A DNA stretch of 16,112 nt from Aromatoleum sp. (GCA_010365205.1 JAAFGU010000020.1:1-16112), one strand, 5' to 3'; positions 5,977-13,033 are shown, counted from the first letter of the stretch. The notes: a model not told the origin generated them from the letters alone. Made by a program: numbers and translations.

Positions 5977-6930
5977 GTGCCGCCGTTGCCCGATCTGGAC
6001 GCGATCCGCGCGGCGCACGCGCGAATTGCGCCGCATGTCCATCGTACGCCGGTGCTCACGTGCCGCTCGATCGATGCAGAGACCGGCGCGAGGCTCTACT
6101 TCAAGTGCGAGAATTTGCAGAAGGTCGGTGCGTTCAAGGCGCGCGGGGCGACGAACGCGGTCTTCTCGCTGACGGAGGCCGAGGCACGGCACGGCGTCGT
6201 CACCCACTCGTCCGGCAATCACGGCGCGGCGCTTGCGTACGCCGCGGCGCGCCGCGGCATTCCCGTCTGGGTGGTGATGCCGGACAACGCGCCGAAAGTG
6301 AAACAGGACAACGTACGCCGTTTTGGCGCGACGATCCGCTTTTGCGCGCCGACGGTGGCGGCGCGCGAGGCGGCGTGTGCCGACATCGAGCGCGAGACCG
6401 GCGCGGCGCTGATCCATCCTTTCGACGATGAACGCGTGATTGCCGGACAGGGCACGGCGGTGGTCGAGTTGCTCGACGACGCGCCGGATCTCGACGTCGT
6501 CATCGCGCCGGTCGGGGGCGGCGGGCTGCTGTCCGGCACGGCGATCGCGGCGAAGGCATTGCGGAGCGCCGTTCGCGTATTCGGCGCGGAACCGGCCAAC
6601 GCCGACGACGCCGCCCGCAGCTTCGTGTCGGGGCGCGTCGAACCATTGCCGAGCACGACGACGATTGCTGACGGACTGCGCACGACGCTGTCGGCGCGCA
6701 CACTCGCCGCGATCCGCGCGCACGTCGACGCGATCGGCACGGCGCGCGAGGCGGCGATTGTCCGCGCGATGCGAATGACCTGGGAACGGATGAAGATCGT
6801 CATCGAACCCTCCTCTGCCGTGCCGCTCGCGTGCCTGCTCGAGCGCACGCTCGAAGCGTCCGGGGCCAGGATCGGCATCATTCTGACCGGCGGCAACGTC
6901 GATCTCGACCGGCTGCCCTGGCAGGTCTGA
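5977..6930 (+). CDS. Fold-type II PLP enzyme, serine racemase / threonine (hydroxyaspartate) dehydratase-like
   Basis: 317 residues. The PLP lysine is K54 in KVGAFKARGA. SSGNHGAA (78-85) binds the substrate carboxylate and GGGGLLSG (180-187) binds the PLP phosphate. EPANADDA gives E205, A209 and D211, spaced exactly as the Mg2+ ligands E210, A214 and D216 of mammalian serine racemase, which separates it from biosynthetic threonine deaminase IlvA (it also lacks the regulatory ACT domain). HPFDDERVIAGQGT is typical of this branch. The start is GTG at 5977, 4 bases after the preceding stop, so it belongs to the operon. It could remove ammonia from serine, threonine or 3-hydroxyaspartate. In a sulfonate operon it might act on cysteate by eliminating sulfite, a role known for the different enzyme CuyA. 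That last idea is speculation. Confidence 0.88.
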   Translation: MPPLPDLDAIRAAHARIAPHVHRTPVLTCRSIDAETGARLYFKCENLQKVGAFKARGATNAVFSLTEAEARHGVVTHSSGNHGAALAYAAARRGIPVWVVMPDNAPKVKQDNVRRFGATIRFCAPTVAAREAACADIERETGAALIHPFDDERVIAGQGTAVVELLDDAPDLDVVIAPVGGGGLLSGTAIAAKALRSAVRVFGAEPANADDAARSFVSGRVEPLPSTTTIADGLRTTLSARTLAAIRAHVDAIGTAREAAIVRAMRMTWERMKIVIEPSSAVPLACLLERTLEASGARIGIILTGGNVDLDRLPWQV

Positions 6931-6940
6931 GCGCGCGGCG

Positions 6941-7729
6941 ATGACCGGCCCCTTGCTCGCCGTTCGCGGCGTCACGCTTCAGTACAAGACGAAGGACCAC
7001 CTCGTCACCGCCACCTATCGTGTGGATTTCGAGGTGTTCCGCTCTGACCGCTTCATCCTGCTCGGTCCTTCCGGTTGCGGCAAGTCGACATTGCTCAAAG
7101 CGGTCGGCGGCTATCTCGCGCCTGTCGAGGGCGAGATCCGGTTGAAGGGCGAACTGGTGGTGAGACCCGGTCCCGACCGGATGATGGTGTTTCAGGAATT
7201 CGATCAGCTGCTGCCGTGGAAGACGGTTCGCGAGAACGTGCTATTTCCGCTGCTGGCGAGCGGCAAACTGTCGGGGCGCGCGGCCGAGGAGAAGGCGACC
7301 GACGCGATCGCGAAGGTCAACCTGATCAAGTTCGCCGGCAGCCTTCCGCACACGCTGTCCGGCGGGATGAAGCAGCGTGTCGCCATCGCCCGCGGCTTGG
7401 CGATGGAACCCGACATCCTGCTGATGGACGAGCCATTCGCGGCGCTGGACGCACTGACGCGACGCAAGATGCAGGACGAACTGCTGCAGCTGTGGGACGA
7501 CACGCGATTCACCGTGCTGTTCGTCACGCATTCGATTCCCGAAGCGATCAAGATCGGCAGCCGGATCCTGCTGCTGTCCCCGCACCCGGGCCAGGTGAAG
7601 GCCGAGTTGAACAGCCTGCCGCGCGACGCCGCCGCGACCGACCCGGAAGGCTTGCTGGCGCTGGAGAAGAAAATTCACGCGATGCTGTTCGCCGATGTCG
7701 TCGAGGAACAGGAGCCACACCATGATTGA
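6941..7729 (+). CDS. ABC transporter ATP-binding protein, NitT/TauT (TauB/SsuB) family
   Basis: 262 residues with the whole ATPase core: Walker A GPSGCGKST (42-50), Q-loop Q85 in VFQEFDQLLPW, signature LSGGMKQRVAIARGL (139-153), Walker B ILLMDEP (159-165), D-loop AALD (167-170) and switch histidine H197 in VTHSIPEA. The VFQE.D.LLPW.TV.ENV segment and LLSPHPG near the C-terminus are typical of the TauB/SsuB group. It powers import by the permease encoded next to it. The ATG at 6941 lies 10 bases after the preceding stop, and the gene overlaps the permease start by 8 bases, so the two are translationally coupled. Confidence 0.95.
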   Translation: MTGPLLAVRGVTLQYKTKDHLVTATYRVDFEVFRSDRFILLGPSGCGKSTLLKAVGGYLAPVEGEIRLKGELVVRPGPDRMMVFQEFDQLLPWKTVRENVLFPLLASGKLSGRAAEEKATDAIAKVNLIKFAGSLPHTLSGGMKQRVAIARGLAMEPDILLMDEPFAALDALTRRKMQDELLQLWDDTRFTVLFVTHSIPEAIKIGSRILLLSPHPGQVKAELNSLPRDAAATDPEGLLALEKKIHAMLFADVVEEQEPHHD

Positions 7730-8591
7730 ATCGCCCGCCGCCCGCCCCGAAATATTTCATCTGCCCGTCGCTTCGTCGGCGTTCGGCGTCGTCCTGAAAC
7801 CGCTGTCGGCATGGGAGCGGATCGCCAATGTCGGCGCCGCACGCAAGCTCGCCATACTCGTCGCACTGGCGTTGATCTGGGAACTCTACGCGCGGTGGCT
7901 CGACAATCCGCTGCTGGTGCCGACGTTCGGCGCGACGGTGCATGCGTTCGCCGACGCGATTGAAAGCGGCGAGCTCCCGCAAAAGGCATGGACGTCGCTC
8001 AAGGTCCTGCTGGCCGGCTATACCATCGGGATCCTCTGCGCGGCGGTGCTGACGATCGTCGCGATCACGACGCGCGTCGGCACCGATCTCCTCGAGCTCC
8101 TCACGTCGATGTTCAATCCGCTGCCGGCGATCGCACTGCTGCCGCTGGCGCTGATCTGGTTCGGACTGGGCTACGGCAGCATCATTTTCGTCATCATTCA
8201 TTCGGTGCTGTGGGCGGTGACGCTGAACACCCATTCCGGCTTCCTGTCGGTGTCGAGCACGATGCGGATGGTCGGGCGCAACTACGGGCTGTCCGGCCTG
8301 CGCTACGTCGGCAGCATCCTCATTCCGGCGGCGTTCCCAAGCATCCTCACCGGCCTCAAGATCGGCTGGGCGTTCGCGTGGCGCACGTTGATCGCCGCTG
8401 AACTCGTGTTCGGCGTTTCCTCGGGGTCAGGCGGACTCGGCTGGTTCATATACGAGAACAAGAACCAGCTGGAGATTCCCGCCGTGTTCGCTGGATTGTT
8501 CACCGTCATCCTGATCGGACTAGTCGTCGAGAATGTCGTGTTCCGGACGATCGAAACCCGTACCGTTCGCAAGTGGGGCATGCAGCATTAG
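7722..8591 (+). CDS. ABC transporter permease, NitT/TauT (TauC/SsuC) family
   Basis: 289-residue inner-membrane protein of the BPD_transp_1 type. Hydrophobic segments sit at about residues 42-57, 95-116, 133-148, 151-168, 216-233 and 254-275. The cytoplasmic EAA loop, which contacts the ATPase, is visible at 184-220 (RNYGLSGLRYVGSILIPAAFPSILTGLK in outline, ending WAFAWRTLIAAEL). The ATG at 7722 is preferred because GGAG (7711-7714) is 7 bases upstream and the gene then overlaps the ATPase stop. An ATG at 7695 would add nine residues without a good site. The substrate cannot be read from the sequence. Context suggests a sulfonate such as sulfolactate. Confidence 0.94.
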   Translation: MIESPAARPEIFHLPVASSAFGVVLKPLSAWERIANVGAARKLAILVALALIWELYARWLDNPLLVPTFGATVHAFADAIESGELPQKAWTSLKVLLAGYTIGILCAAVLTIVAITTRVGTDLLELLTSMFNPLPAIALLPLALIWFGLGYGSIIFVIIHSVLWAVTLNTHSGFLSVSSTMRMVGRNYGLSGLRYVGSILIPAAFPSILTGLKIGWAFAWRTLIAAELVFGVSSGSGGLGWFIYENKNQLEIPAVFAGLFTVILIGLVVENVVFRTIETRTVRKWGMQH

Positions 8592-8609
8592 TCACCAGGG
8601 AGTATTCGC

Positions 8610-9056
8610 TTGGCAACGCACCTTCCGACAACGCCGTACCCGCGTTTCCACCTCGCGTTCCCCGTCACCGACCTGGCCGCGGCTCGCCGTTTCTACGGCG
8701 AATTCCTGGGTTGCGCCGAAGGCCGCGCATCCGACGACTGGGTGGACTTCGATTTTCATGGCCATCAGATCGTCGCGCACAAGGTCGCGTCGGCGCAGAT
8801 GGCGGACGCCGCGAGCCTTGTCGATGGCGATCAGGTCCCGGTCCGTCATTTCGGCGTGATTCTCGACCTTCCGTCGTGGGAGGCGCTGGCAGCGAAACTC
8901 GCCGCCGCCGGCACCCGGTTCATCATCGACCCGCGCGTGCGCTTCAAGAACATGCCCGGCGAGCAGGCGACGATGTTTTTCCTCGATCCGTTCGGCAACG
9001 CGCTCGAATTCAAGGCATTCGGCGATCCCGACCTTCTGTTCGCGAAAAACGCTTAG
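8610..9056 (+). CDS. VOC-superfamily (glyoxalase / extradiol dioxygenase-like) protein
   Basis: 148 residues with two beta-alpha-beta-beta-beta modules. The metal site typical of the superfamily can be picked out as H14 (RFHLAFPVTDL), H80 (VRHFGVILDL) and E133 (GNALEFKAF). The pattern PRFHLAFPVTDLAAARRFYGEFLGC resembles the uncharacterised group annotated as predicted extradiol-dioxygenase-like proteins (COG3565 type). The start is TTG at 8610, with AGGGAG (8597-8602) 7 bases before it and no suitable ATG nearby. It lies 18 bases after the permease stop and only 4 bases before the slcC-like gene, so it is part of the operon. Its reaction is unknown. It could handle a reactive intermediate or a side product of the pathway. 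No precedent in sulfolactate loci is known to me. Confidence 0.88.
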   Translation: MATHLPTTPYPRFHLAFPVTDLAAARRFYGEFLGCAEGRASDDWVDFDFHGHQIVAHKVASAQMADAASLVDGDQVPVRHFGVILDLPSWEALAAKLAAAGTRFIIDPRVRFKNMPGEQATMFFLDPFGNALEFKAFGDPDLLFAKNA

Positions 9057-9060
9057 ACGC

Positions 9061-9990
9061 ATGCGCGTACTGATCACCGAATTCATGGACGAGGCCGCAG
9101 TCGCGAGTCTCGCCGCCCGCTACGCCACGCATTACGACAAGGATCTCGTCGATCGCCGCGACGAGCTCATTGCGGCGATCGACGCCGCCGATGCGCTGAT
9201 CGTGCGCAACCGGACGCAGGTGGACGCGGAACTCCTTGCGGCGGCCCCGAAGCTCAGCGTCGTCGGGCGGCTAGGCGTGGGGCTCGACAACATCGACGTC
9301 GACGCGTGCCGGGCGCGGGGCATCGAAGTGATACCGGCAACGGGGGCGAACGCGTTGGCCGTCGCCGAGTACGTGATCGGCAGCGCAATGCTGTTGCTGC
9401 GCGGTGCCTACCAATCAACGCCCGCCGTCGCCGAGGGCAAGTGGCCGCGCGGCCCGCTGTCGAACGGCCGCGAAATCGCAGGCAAGACACTTGGCGTCGT
9501 CGGCTTCGGCGGCATCGGGCGCCTGGCGGCGCAACTCGCACGCGGGCTGTCGATGCGCGTCATCGGATACGACCCCCGGTTGCCCGCGTCGTCTCCGCTG
9601 TGGGCCGACGAGAGCGCCGTCCCGCGGACGCTGGCCGAGGTGCTGGCCGAGGCCGATGTGATCACCTTGCACGTTCCGCTGACGCCGACCACGCGAAACC
9701 TGATTGACGCGGCGCGCCTCTCGACGATGAAACGCGACGCGATCCTGATCAATACGGCTCGCGGCGGCGTTGTCGACGAGGCCGCACTCGCCGCGGCGTT
9801 GAAATCCGGCGCGCTGGGCGGAGCGGCGCTCGACGTCTTCGATCGGGAGCCGCTCCCGGCCGGCTCGCCACTCGCCGGGTGCCCGAACCTCCTGCTGACC
9901 CCGCACATCGCAGGCGTCTCGCGCGAAGCCAATGCCCGGGTGTCGACGATGATCGCCGACCGCGTCGCGGCGCATCTTTCAGGTCATTAG
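9061..9990 (+). CDS. slcC: D-2-hydroxyacid dehydrogenase, probably (S)-sulfolactate dehydrogenase
   Basis: 309-residue NAD-dependent dehydrogenase of the D-3-phosphoglycerate dehydrogenase family. The Rossmann motif GFGGIG is at 148-153 with D171 following the second strand, indicating NAD preference. The catalytic triad is R234 (NTARGG), E263 (DREP) and H282 (PHIAG). The lone catalytic and NAD domains, without the ACT domain of many SerA proteins, and the N-terminus VLITEFMDEAAVASLA are consistent with SlcC, which oxidises (S)-sulfolactate to sulfopyruvate. The ATG lies 4 bases after the preceding stop without a clear Shine-Dalgarno, so it probably relies on coupling. Pairing with the comC-like gene directly after it is the strongest argument for this substrate. 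Glyoxylate/hydroxypyruvate or phosphoglycerate activity is the alternative. Confidence 0.8.
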   Translation: MRVLITEFMDEAAVASLAARYATHYDKDLVDRRDELIAAIDAADALIVRNRTQVDAELLAAAPKLSVVGRLGVGLDNIDVDACRARGIEVIPATGANALAVAEYVIGSAMLLLRGAYQSTPAVAEGKWPRGPLSNGREIAGKTLGVVGFGGIGRLAAQLARGLSMRVIGYDPRLPASSPLWADESAVPRTLAEVLAEADVITLHVPLTPTTRNLIDAARLSTMKRDAILINTARGGVVDEAALAAALKSGALGGAALDVFDREPLPAGSPLAGCPNLLLTPHIAGVSREANARVSTMIADRVAAHLSGH

Positions 9991-10000
9991 GAGCACGACG

Positions 10001-11002
10001 ATGCCGCGCTTCACACTGGGCGAATTGCGCACGGTCGCGACACGCGCACTCGCCAATGCGGGCGCGAACGCGGAGATGGCGGAAGCCACCGCTCGCGCGC
10101 TCGTTCGCGCCGACGCACAGGGACTTCCGTCACATGGCGTCTCACGCGTGCTGCAATACACAACCCATCTCAAGAACGGGCGGGTCGATGGCACGGCGGT
10201 GCCGCGCGTCGTACGCGCCAAGGGCGGCGCGGTTCTGGTCGATGCGGGCTCCGGGCTCGCCTTTCCCGCCTGTGCGCTCGCGGTGACCGCAGCGATCGCC
10301 CGAGCGCGCGTGTTCGGCGTCGCATTTGCGGCCGTCACCAACAGTCATCATTTCGGCGTCGCGGCGTATCACCTGGAACCGGTCGGCGCGGCCGGCATGG
10401 TCGGATTGGCGCTCGGCAACTCGCCGTCTGCGATGCCGGTGGCGGGGGGAAAGCGGCCGCTGCTTGGCACCAATCCGATCGCCGCAGTGTTCCCGCGCAG
10501 GAACGCGGCGCCGCTGACGATCGACCTGTCGTTGTCCGAAGTCGCGCGCGGCAAGCTGATGATCGCGGCGAAGGAGGGCAAGGCGATCCCCGCCGGCTGG
10601 GCGCTCGACCGCGACGGCAACCCGACCACCGACCCGAAGGCCGGCCTCGACGGCTCGATGCTGCCAATGGGGGGCACCAAGGGTGCGATGCTGGCGCTGA
10701 TCGTCGAGCTCCTTGTCACCACGCTGACTGGCGCGGCGATCGGCTTCGAGGCGAGTTCGTTTTTCGTCGACGACGGCAATCGCCCGCGGCTCGGGCAGGC
10801 ATTCCTCGTCGTCGATCCCGACGCGCTTGCCGGACGGGACGTTTATCTCGCGCGGGCCGAAGCACTGATCGCCGAAATGACCAAGGACGCGGGCGTTCGA
10901 CTACCCGGGTACCGGCGGCATGCCCTTGCCGCCAAGGCGGTGGAGGAGGGCGTCGAGATTCCGCTTGCGCTCGCGGATCAGCTCGCGCGGCTCGCTGGGT
11001 AG
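10001..11002 (+). CDS. comC: Malate/L-lactate dehydrogenase family (Ldh_2) enzyme, probably (R)-sulfolactate dehydrogenase
   Basis: 333 residues of the Ldh_2 family, which includes archaeal ComC, ureidoglycolate and delta-1-piperideine dehydrogenases. Recognisable blocks are ADAQGLPSHGVSR (38-49), with S44, H45 and R49, NSHHFG (114-119) with the likely catalytic H116, and LLGTNPIAAVFP (154-165) at the NAD(P)H site. ComC interconverts sulfopyruvate and (R)-sulfolactate, the isomer cleaved by SuyAB. With SlcC it forms the two-step racemisation described for sulfolactate users such as Chromohalobacter. The ATG is preceded by TTAGGAG, whose first bases form the slcC stop, with 7 bases of spacing. 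It is the last gene of the operon. The family is certain. The exact substrate depends on the context. Confidence 0.82.
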   Translation: MPRFTLGELRTVATRALANAGANAEMAEATARALVRADAQGLPSHGVSRVLQYTTHLKNGRVDGTAVPRVVRAKGGAVLVDAGSGLAFPACALAVTAAIARARVFGVAFAAVTNSHHFGVAAYHLEPVGAAGMVGLALGNSPSAMPVAGGKRPLLGTNPIAAVFPRRNAAPLTIDLSLSEVARGKLMIAAKEGKAIPAGWALDRDGNPTTDPKAGLDGSMLPMGGTKGAMLALIVELLVTTLTGAAIGFEASSFFVDDGNRPRLGQAFLVVDPDALAGRDVYLARAEALIAEMTKDAGVRLPGYRRHALAAKAVEEGVEIPLALADQLARLAG

Positions 11003-11006
11003 AGGC

Positions 11007-11023
11007 GGCGTCGGCCGGACGCC
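11007..11023 (+). other. Small GC-rich hairpin after comC
   Basis: GGCGTC (11007-11012) and GACGCC (11018-11023) form a 6-bp stem with a 5-base loop, five bases after the comC stop. No T run follows. The stronger terminator lies further downstream. Confidence 0.3.
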
Positions 11024-11126
11024 TGATCAAGGATGTCTTTGGAGAGTGCCCCAGGCTGCCCCGATCCCTAAAACCGGGAAACGATAGGGCGCCACGTGGG
11101 CGGCGTGGAAAATGGTCGGGAAATAG

Positions 11127-11166
11127 AAAAAAACCGCCGATCTCACCTAGAGAAGGGCGGCTTTTG
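11127..11166. terminator. Bidirectional intrinsic terminator between comC and the PEP-CTERM gene
   Basis: A run of seven A (11127-11133) precedes CCGCC (11134-11138). The matching GGCGG (11156-11160) is followed by C and TTTT (11162-11165). CTC and GAG inside extend the stem after a small internal loop. The A run on one side and T run on the other let it end both the rightward sulfolactate-type operon and the leftward PEP-CTERM gene. The rest of 11024-11245 holds no recognisable gene. Confidence 0.75.
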
Positions 11167-11245
11167 TCGACGTGCTACCAAACAAAGTCGGATGCGGAAC
11201 AGTTCTGCTTAAGCTCGCCTCCGATCTATGTGCCGCAAGCCAAGG

Positions 11246-11926
11246 TCAGTTGAGCCGGCGACGCCGGACAAACCCTAGGCCAACCAGAGCGGCACCGACA
11301 AGCAGAAGTGAGGCAGGTTCCGGCACCTGCCTAGGCACCTGCGTAACGGCCTTGTCGAGCCGACTGAGCGTGGCGATCCCCGTCGATCCGGCCGCTACGT
11401 CGGTCGTTAGATCGTCGAAGATCCATACGCTGTTGTAGTGGGCGTTGCCAAAGAACGCCGTGTCGGGAAACGAAAAGCCGTTACCTGACATAAAAGTTGC
11501 CGTCAAGATGGGAATGGTGCACGCCGCGTCTGCGCAGACTTCCAGCAAATCTCCCACCACGCCGGTACCCGATGCAAAAGCATTGCTGGTCAGGAAGAAG
11601 TCGGCGATCCTGAACGATCCGTCAGTGGTTGACACATGAAAGCCGAGGAGAACGTCGTTGCTGCCGGGCCCAAACAAATTCAGGGCAGCACCCGGATTGA
11701 ATCGAGCCCCAAAGGCTCCCCCCGCCATCGGATCGTAAAAAACGCCCGCGCAGTTGCTACCAGTGCAGCTAAAGCTGTCGAAGGTCTTGTCGCCGATCGT
11801 GAAAGTGCCGGTACCAATCCCATTGGCGCCGAAAGTGTACGACGCCTGCGCCGTGCCCAAGCAAAAGAAGGCGGCGGATACTGCTACCGCGGCGGCAGCG
11901 AGGATTGTCTTTAGGTTCGAGCGCAT
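11246..11926 (-). CDS. PEP-CTERM sorting-domain protein, exported
   Basis: 226 residues. A signal peptide spans about 1-28 (basic MRSNLK, long alanine/valine core, cleavage suggested at AQA-SYTFG). The C-terminal 26 residues (201-226) are a textbook PEP-CTERM tail: VPEPASL, a hydrophobic helix LLVGAALVGLGF, then RRRRLN. Such tails are recognised by an exosortase (XrtA/EpsH) and processed at the membrane on the way to the surface or extracellular matrix. The middle is glycine-, threonine- and phenylalanine-rich, with paired cysteines in SCTGSNC and CADAAC, and matches no domain I recognise. The ATG at 11926 has GGGGAG 8 bases upstream. A longer in-frame reading up to 12112 would bury the signal peptide and is rejected. 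The gene sits beside the XrtA-type polysaccharide locus, which fits. Confidence 0.93.
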   Translation of the reverse strand: MRSNLKTILAAAAVAVSAAFFCLGTAQASYTFGANGIGTGTFTIGDKTFDSFSCTGSNCAGVFYDPMAGGAFGARFNPGAALNLFGPGSNDVLLGFHVSTTDGSFRIADFFLTSNAFASGTGVVGDLLEVCADAACTIPILTATFMSGNGFSFPDTAFFGNAHYNSVWIFDDLTTDVAAGSTGIATLSRLDKAVTQVPRQVPEPASLLLVGAALVGLGFVRRRRLN

Positions 11927-12014
11927 GTGTGGGACTCCCCGAAAGTCACTGAAGTTAACTAGGTCCTTGCATCCTCGACGGACCACTGGGTCGAAACCCT
12001 CGTGCCCAATGCAA

Positions 12015-12031
12015 AGCAGGTTCTGTACCAA
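12015..12031 (-). promoter_or_regulatory. Candidate sigma-54 promoter of the PEP-CTERM gene
   Basis: On the minus strand TTGGTACAGAACCTGCT fits the -24/-12 pattern: the invariant GG and GC are exactly 10 bases apart, the -24 block TTGGTACA fits YTGGYAYR, and the -12 block CTGCT differs from TTGCW at one base. The start of transcription would lie about 78 bases before the ATG at 11926. Sigma-54 with the PrsK/PrsR two-component system is known to drive PEP-CTERM genes in some betaproteobacteria. A weaker overlapping candidate at 11992-12007 lacks the GC dinucleotide. Confidence 0.45.
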
Positions 12032-12488
12032 ACCTCGGAGATCCTTATTTTTCAATGACTTTGATCTCGTCACGAACTTGCCCACCTTCATCACTGTAAA
12101 ATCCGCCGACAATGTGCAAGACCCCGAAAGGATTCGTGCCGTGACGATTTGGGACTTGGTTTAGGGCATAAGCGCCAAACGTTGTCTGCCCTACCTAGCC
12201 GAGAGGCGATGGTGGGCCCCTGCGATCCTCCGGGGGCCTCTCCTCAGCAGTGCCGGGGTTGCGTCGTGCGTTGCAACAGAATCATGCGAGGGGGCAAAGA
12301 CAACGCAGCGCTCATAATCTAATGTATTGAGACAAGGATCTCGCGTATCTAACTGGTTTTCTAAGCGTTCGTCAATCGCACAGCATCAACGCGCCTCTGG
12401 GTCGTCGTTCGCATCCAATGGTAAGCCTGCGCCCGGGCGACGCAATGAGCGCCAACCACGACGGGAACGACACGGTCTTGCGGATCCG
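12032..12488. other. Non-coding stretch with one strong hairpin
   Basis: I see no credible gene here. The DNA is less GC-rich than the flanks, and the open frames carry stop-rich, low-bias codons. The notable element is a hairpin with GAGAGGC (12201-12207) pairing with GCCTCTC (12236-12242), and CCCC (12217-12220) able to pair with GGGG (12232-12235) inside. It has no T run and no neighbouring start site that would explain it. The upstream side probably contains activator sites for the sigma-54-like promoter, but none could be defined. Confidence 0.5.
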
Positions 12489-12739
12489 GTGACAGGTTTA
12501 AATTCCCCTACCGCTCGCACAACCCGTGACAGCGGTCGCTGGGGTTTCGCCGCGCTCGCCGTCGCGGCTCTGATCGTCTACGGAAGTCTCTATTCCTTTG
12601 CCGGCTGGACAACCGCGGAAGTCAGGCCTTTCACGTTCCTGATACCACGGTGGGCGGACCATCTGTGCCGGTCCGATCTGGTCACCAATGTGCTCGCGTA
12701 CAGGCTGCTCGGGTTGCGGTTGGCGTGCTGCCGGAAAGC
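12489..12739 (+). pseudogene. VanZ-family membrane protein, N-terminal remnant
   Basis: In the frame open from a GTG at 12489, residues resemble the first part of VanZ-like proteins found near exosortase loci. A hydrophobic helix (FAALAVAALIVYG) runs into SLYSFAGWTTAEV, comparable to the family pattern SLYPFSGW. RWADHLCRSDLVTNVLAYRLLGLRLA follows, comparable to W..Y..R.DL.TNVLAY.PLGLLLA. After about base 12735 the similarity stops: the frame continues with arginine- and serine-rich non-family sequence, and the remaining transmembrane helices of a VanZ protein are missing in all three frames. Changes such as YRLLGLRL, where LPLGLLL would be expected, also suggest decay. No ribosome binding site is evident. 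I judge this a decayed or truncated gene. The assignment comes from pattern memory only. Confidence 0.45.
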
Positions 12740-12856
12740 GATTCTTCGCCACTTCGGTGGCGATTCGTTCAGCTCGCTCCGCGTTCCTAGCAAAACCAGG
12801 GGAATCGGGAATCAGCCCCGCGTCGGCGCTTCGGTGAGGAACCCGGCGAGAGTCTC

Positions 12857-13033
12857 ATGCCCGGCATCCGGCCCGATCAATTGCCGAGAGCCGTACTGCT
12901 GCTTCGGGTCCTCACCCAACGGTTTCGGGCGAATCCCAAGGCCGAGGACTTCGAACCGATCACCAGCGTCTTCGATCCGGCTGCCGGGTGTTTGGCACGT
13001 GAACTAGACCGTGGAAAGACAACGCCGCAGTAG
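12857..13033 (+). CDS. Possible small protein of unknown function or gene remnant
   Basis: A 58-residue frame starting MPGIRPDQLPRAVLLLRV and ending ELDRGKTTPQ. It looks more protein-like than the surrounding sequence: balanced composition, an amphipathic leucine-rich helix and acidic and proline residues (FEPITSVFDPAAG). The frame is open upstream to 12791 without an in-frame ATG, so it could be the tail of a lost gene. Before the ATG is GGCGAGAGTCTC with only a weak GAGAG. I do not recognise the family and cannot rule out a chance frame. Confidence 0.25.
   Translation: MPGIRPDQLPRAVLLLRVLTQRFRANPKAEDFEPITSVFDPAAGCLARELDRGKTTPQ

Noticed and set aside
11927..12112. N-terminal extension of the PEP-CTERM protein up to 12112
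   Set aside because: It would place 62 charged residues before an obvious signal peptide. The ATG at 11926 has its own GGGGAG, and the region holds the promoter candidate.
12991..13007. Sigma-54-like -24 box TTGGCACGTG before the polysaccharide genes
   Set aside because: The required GC at the -12 position is absent (AG at that spacing), and it lies over 600 bases from the nearest start codon.
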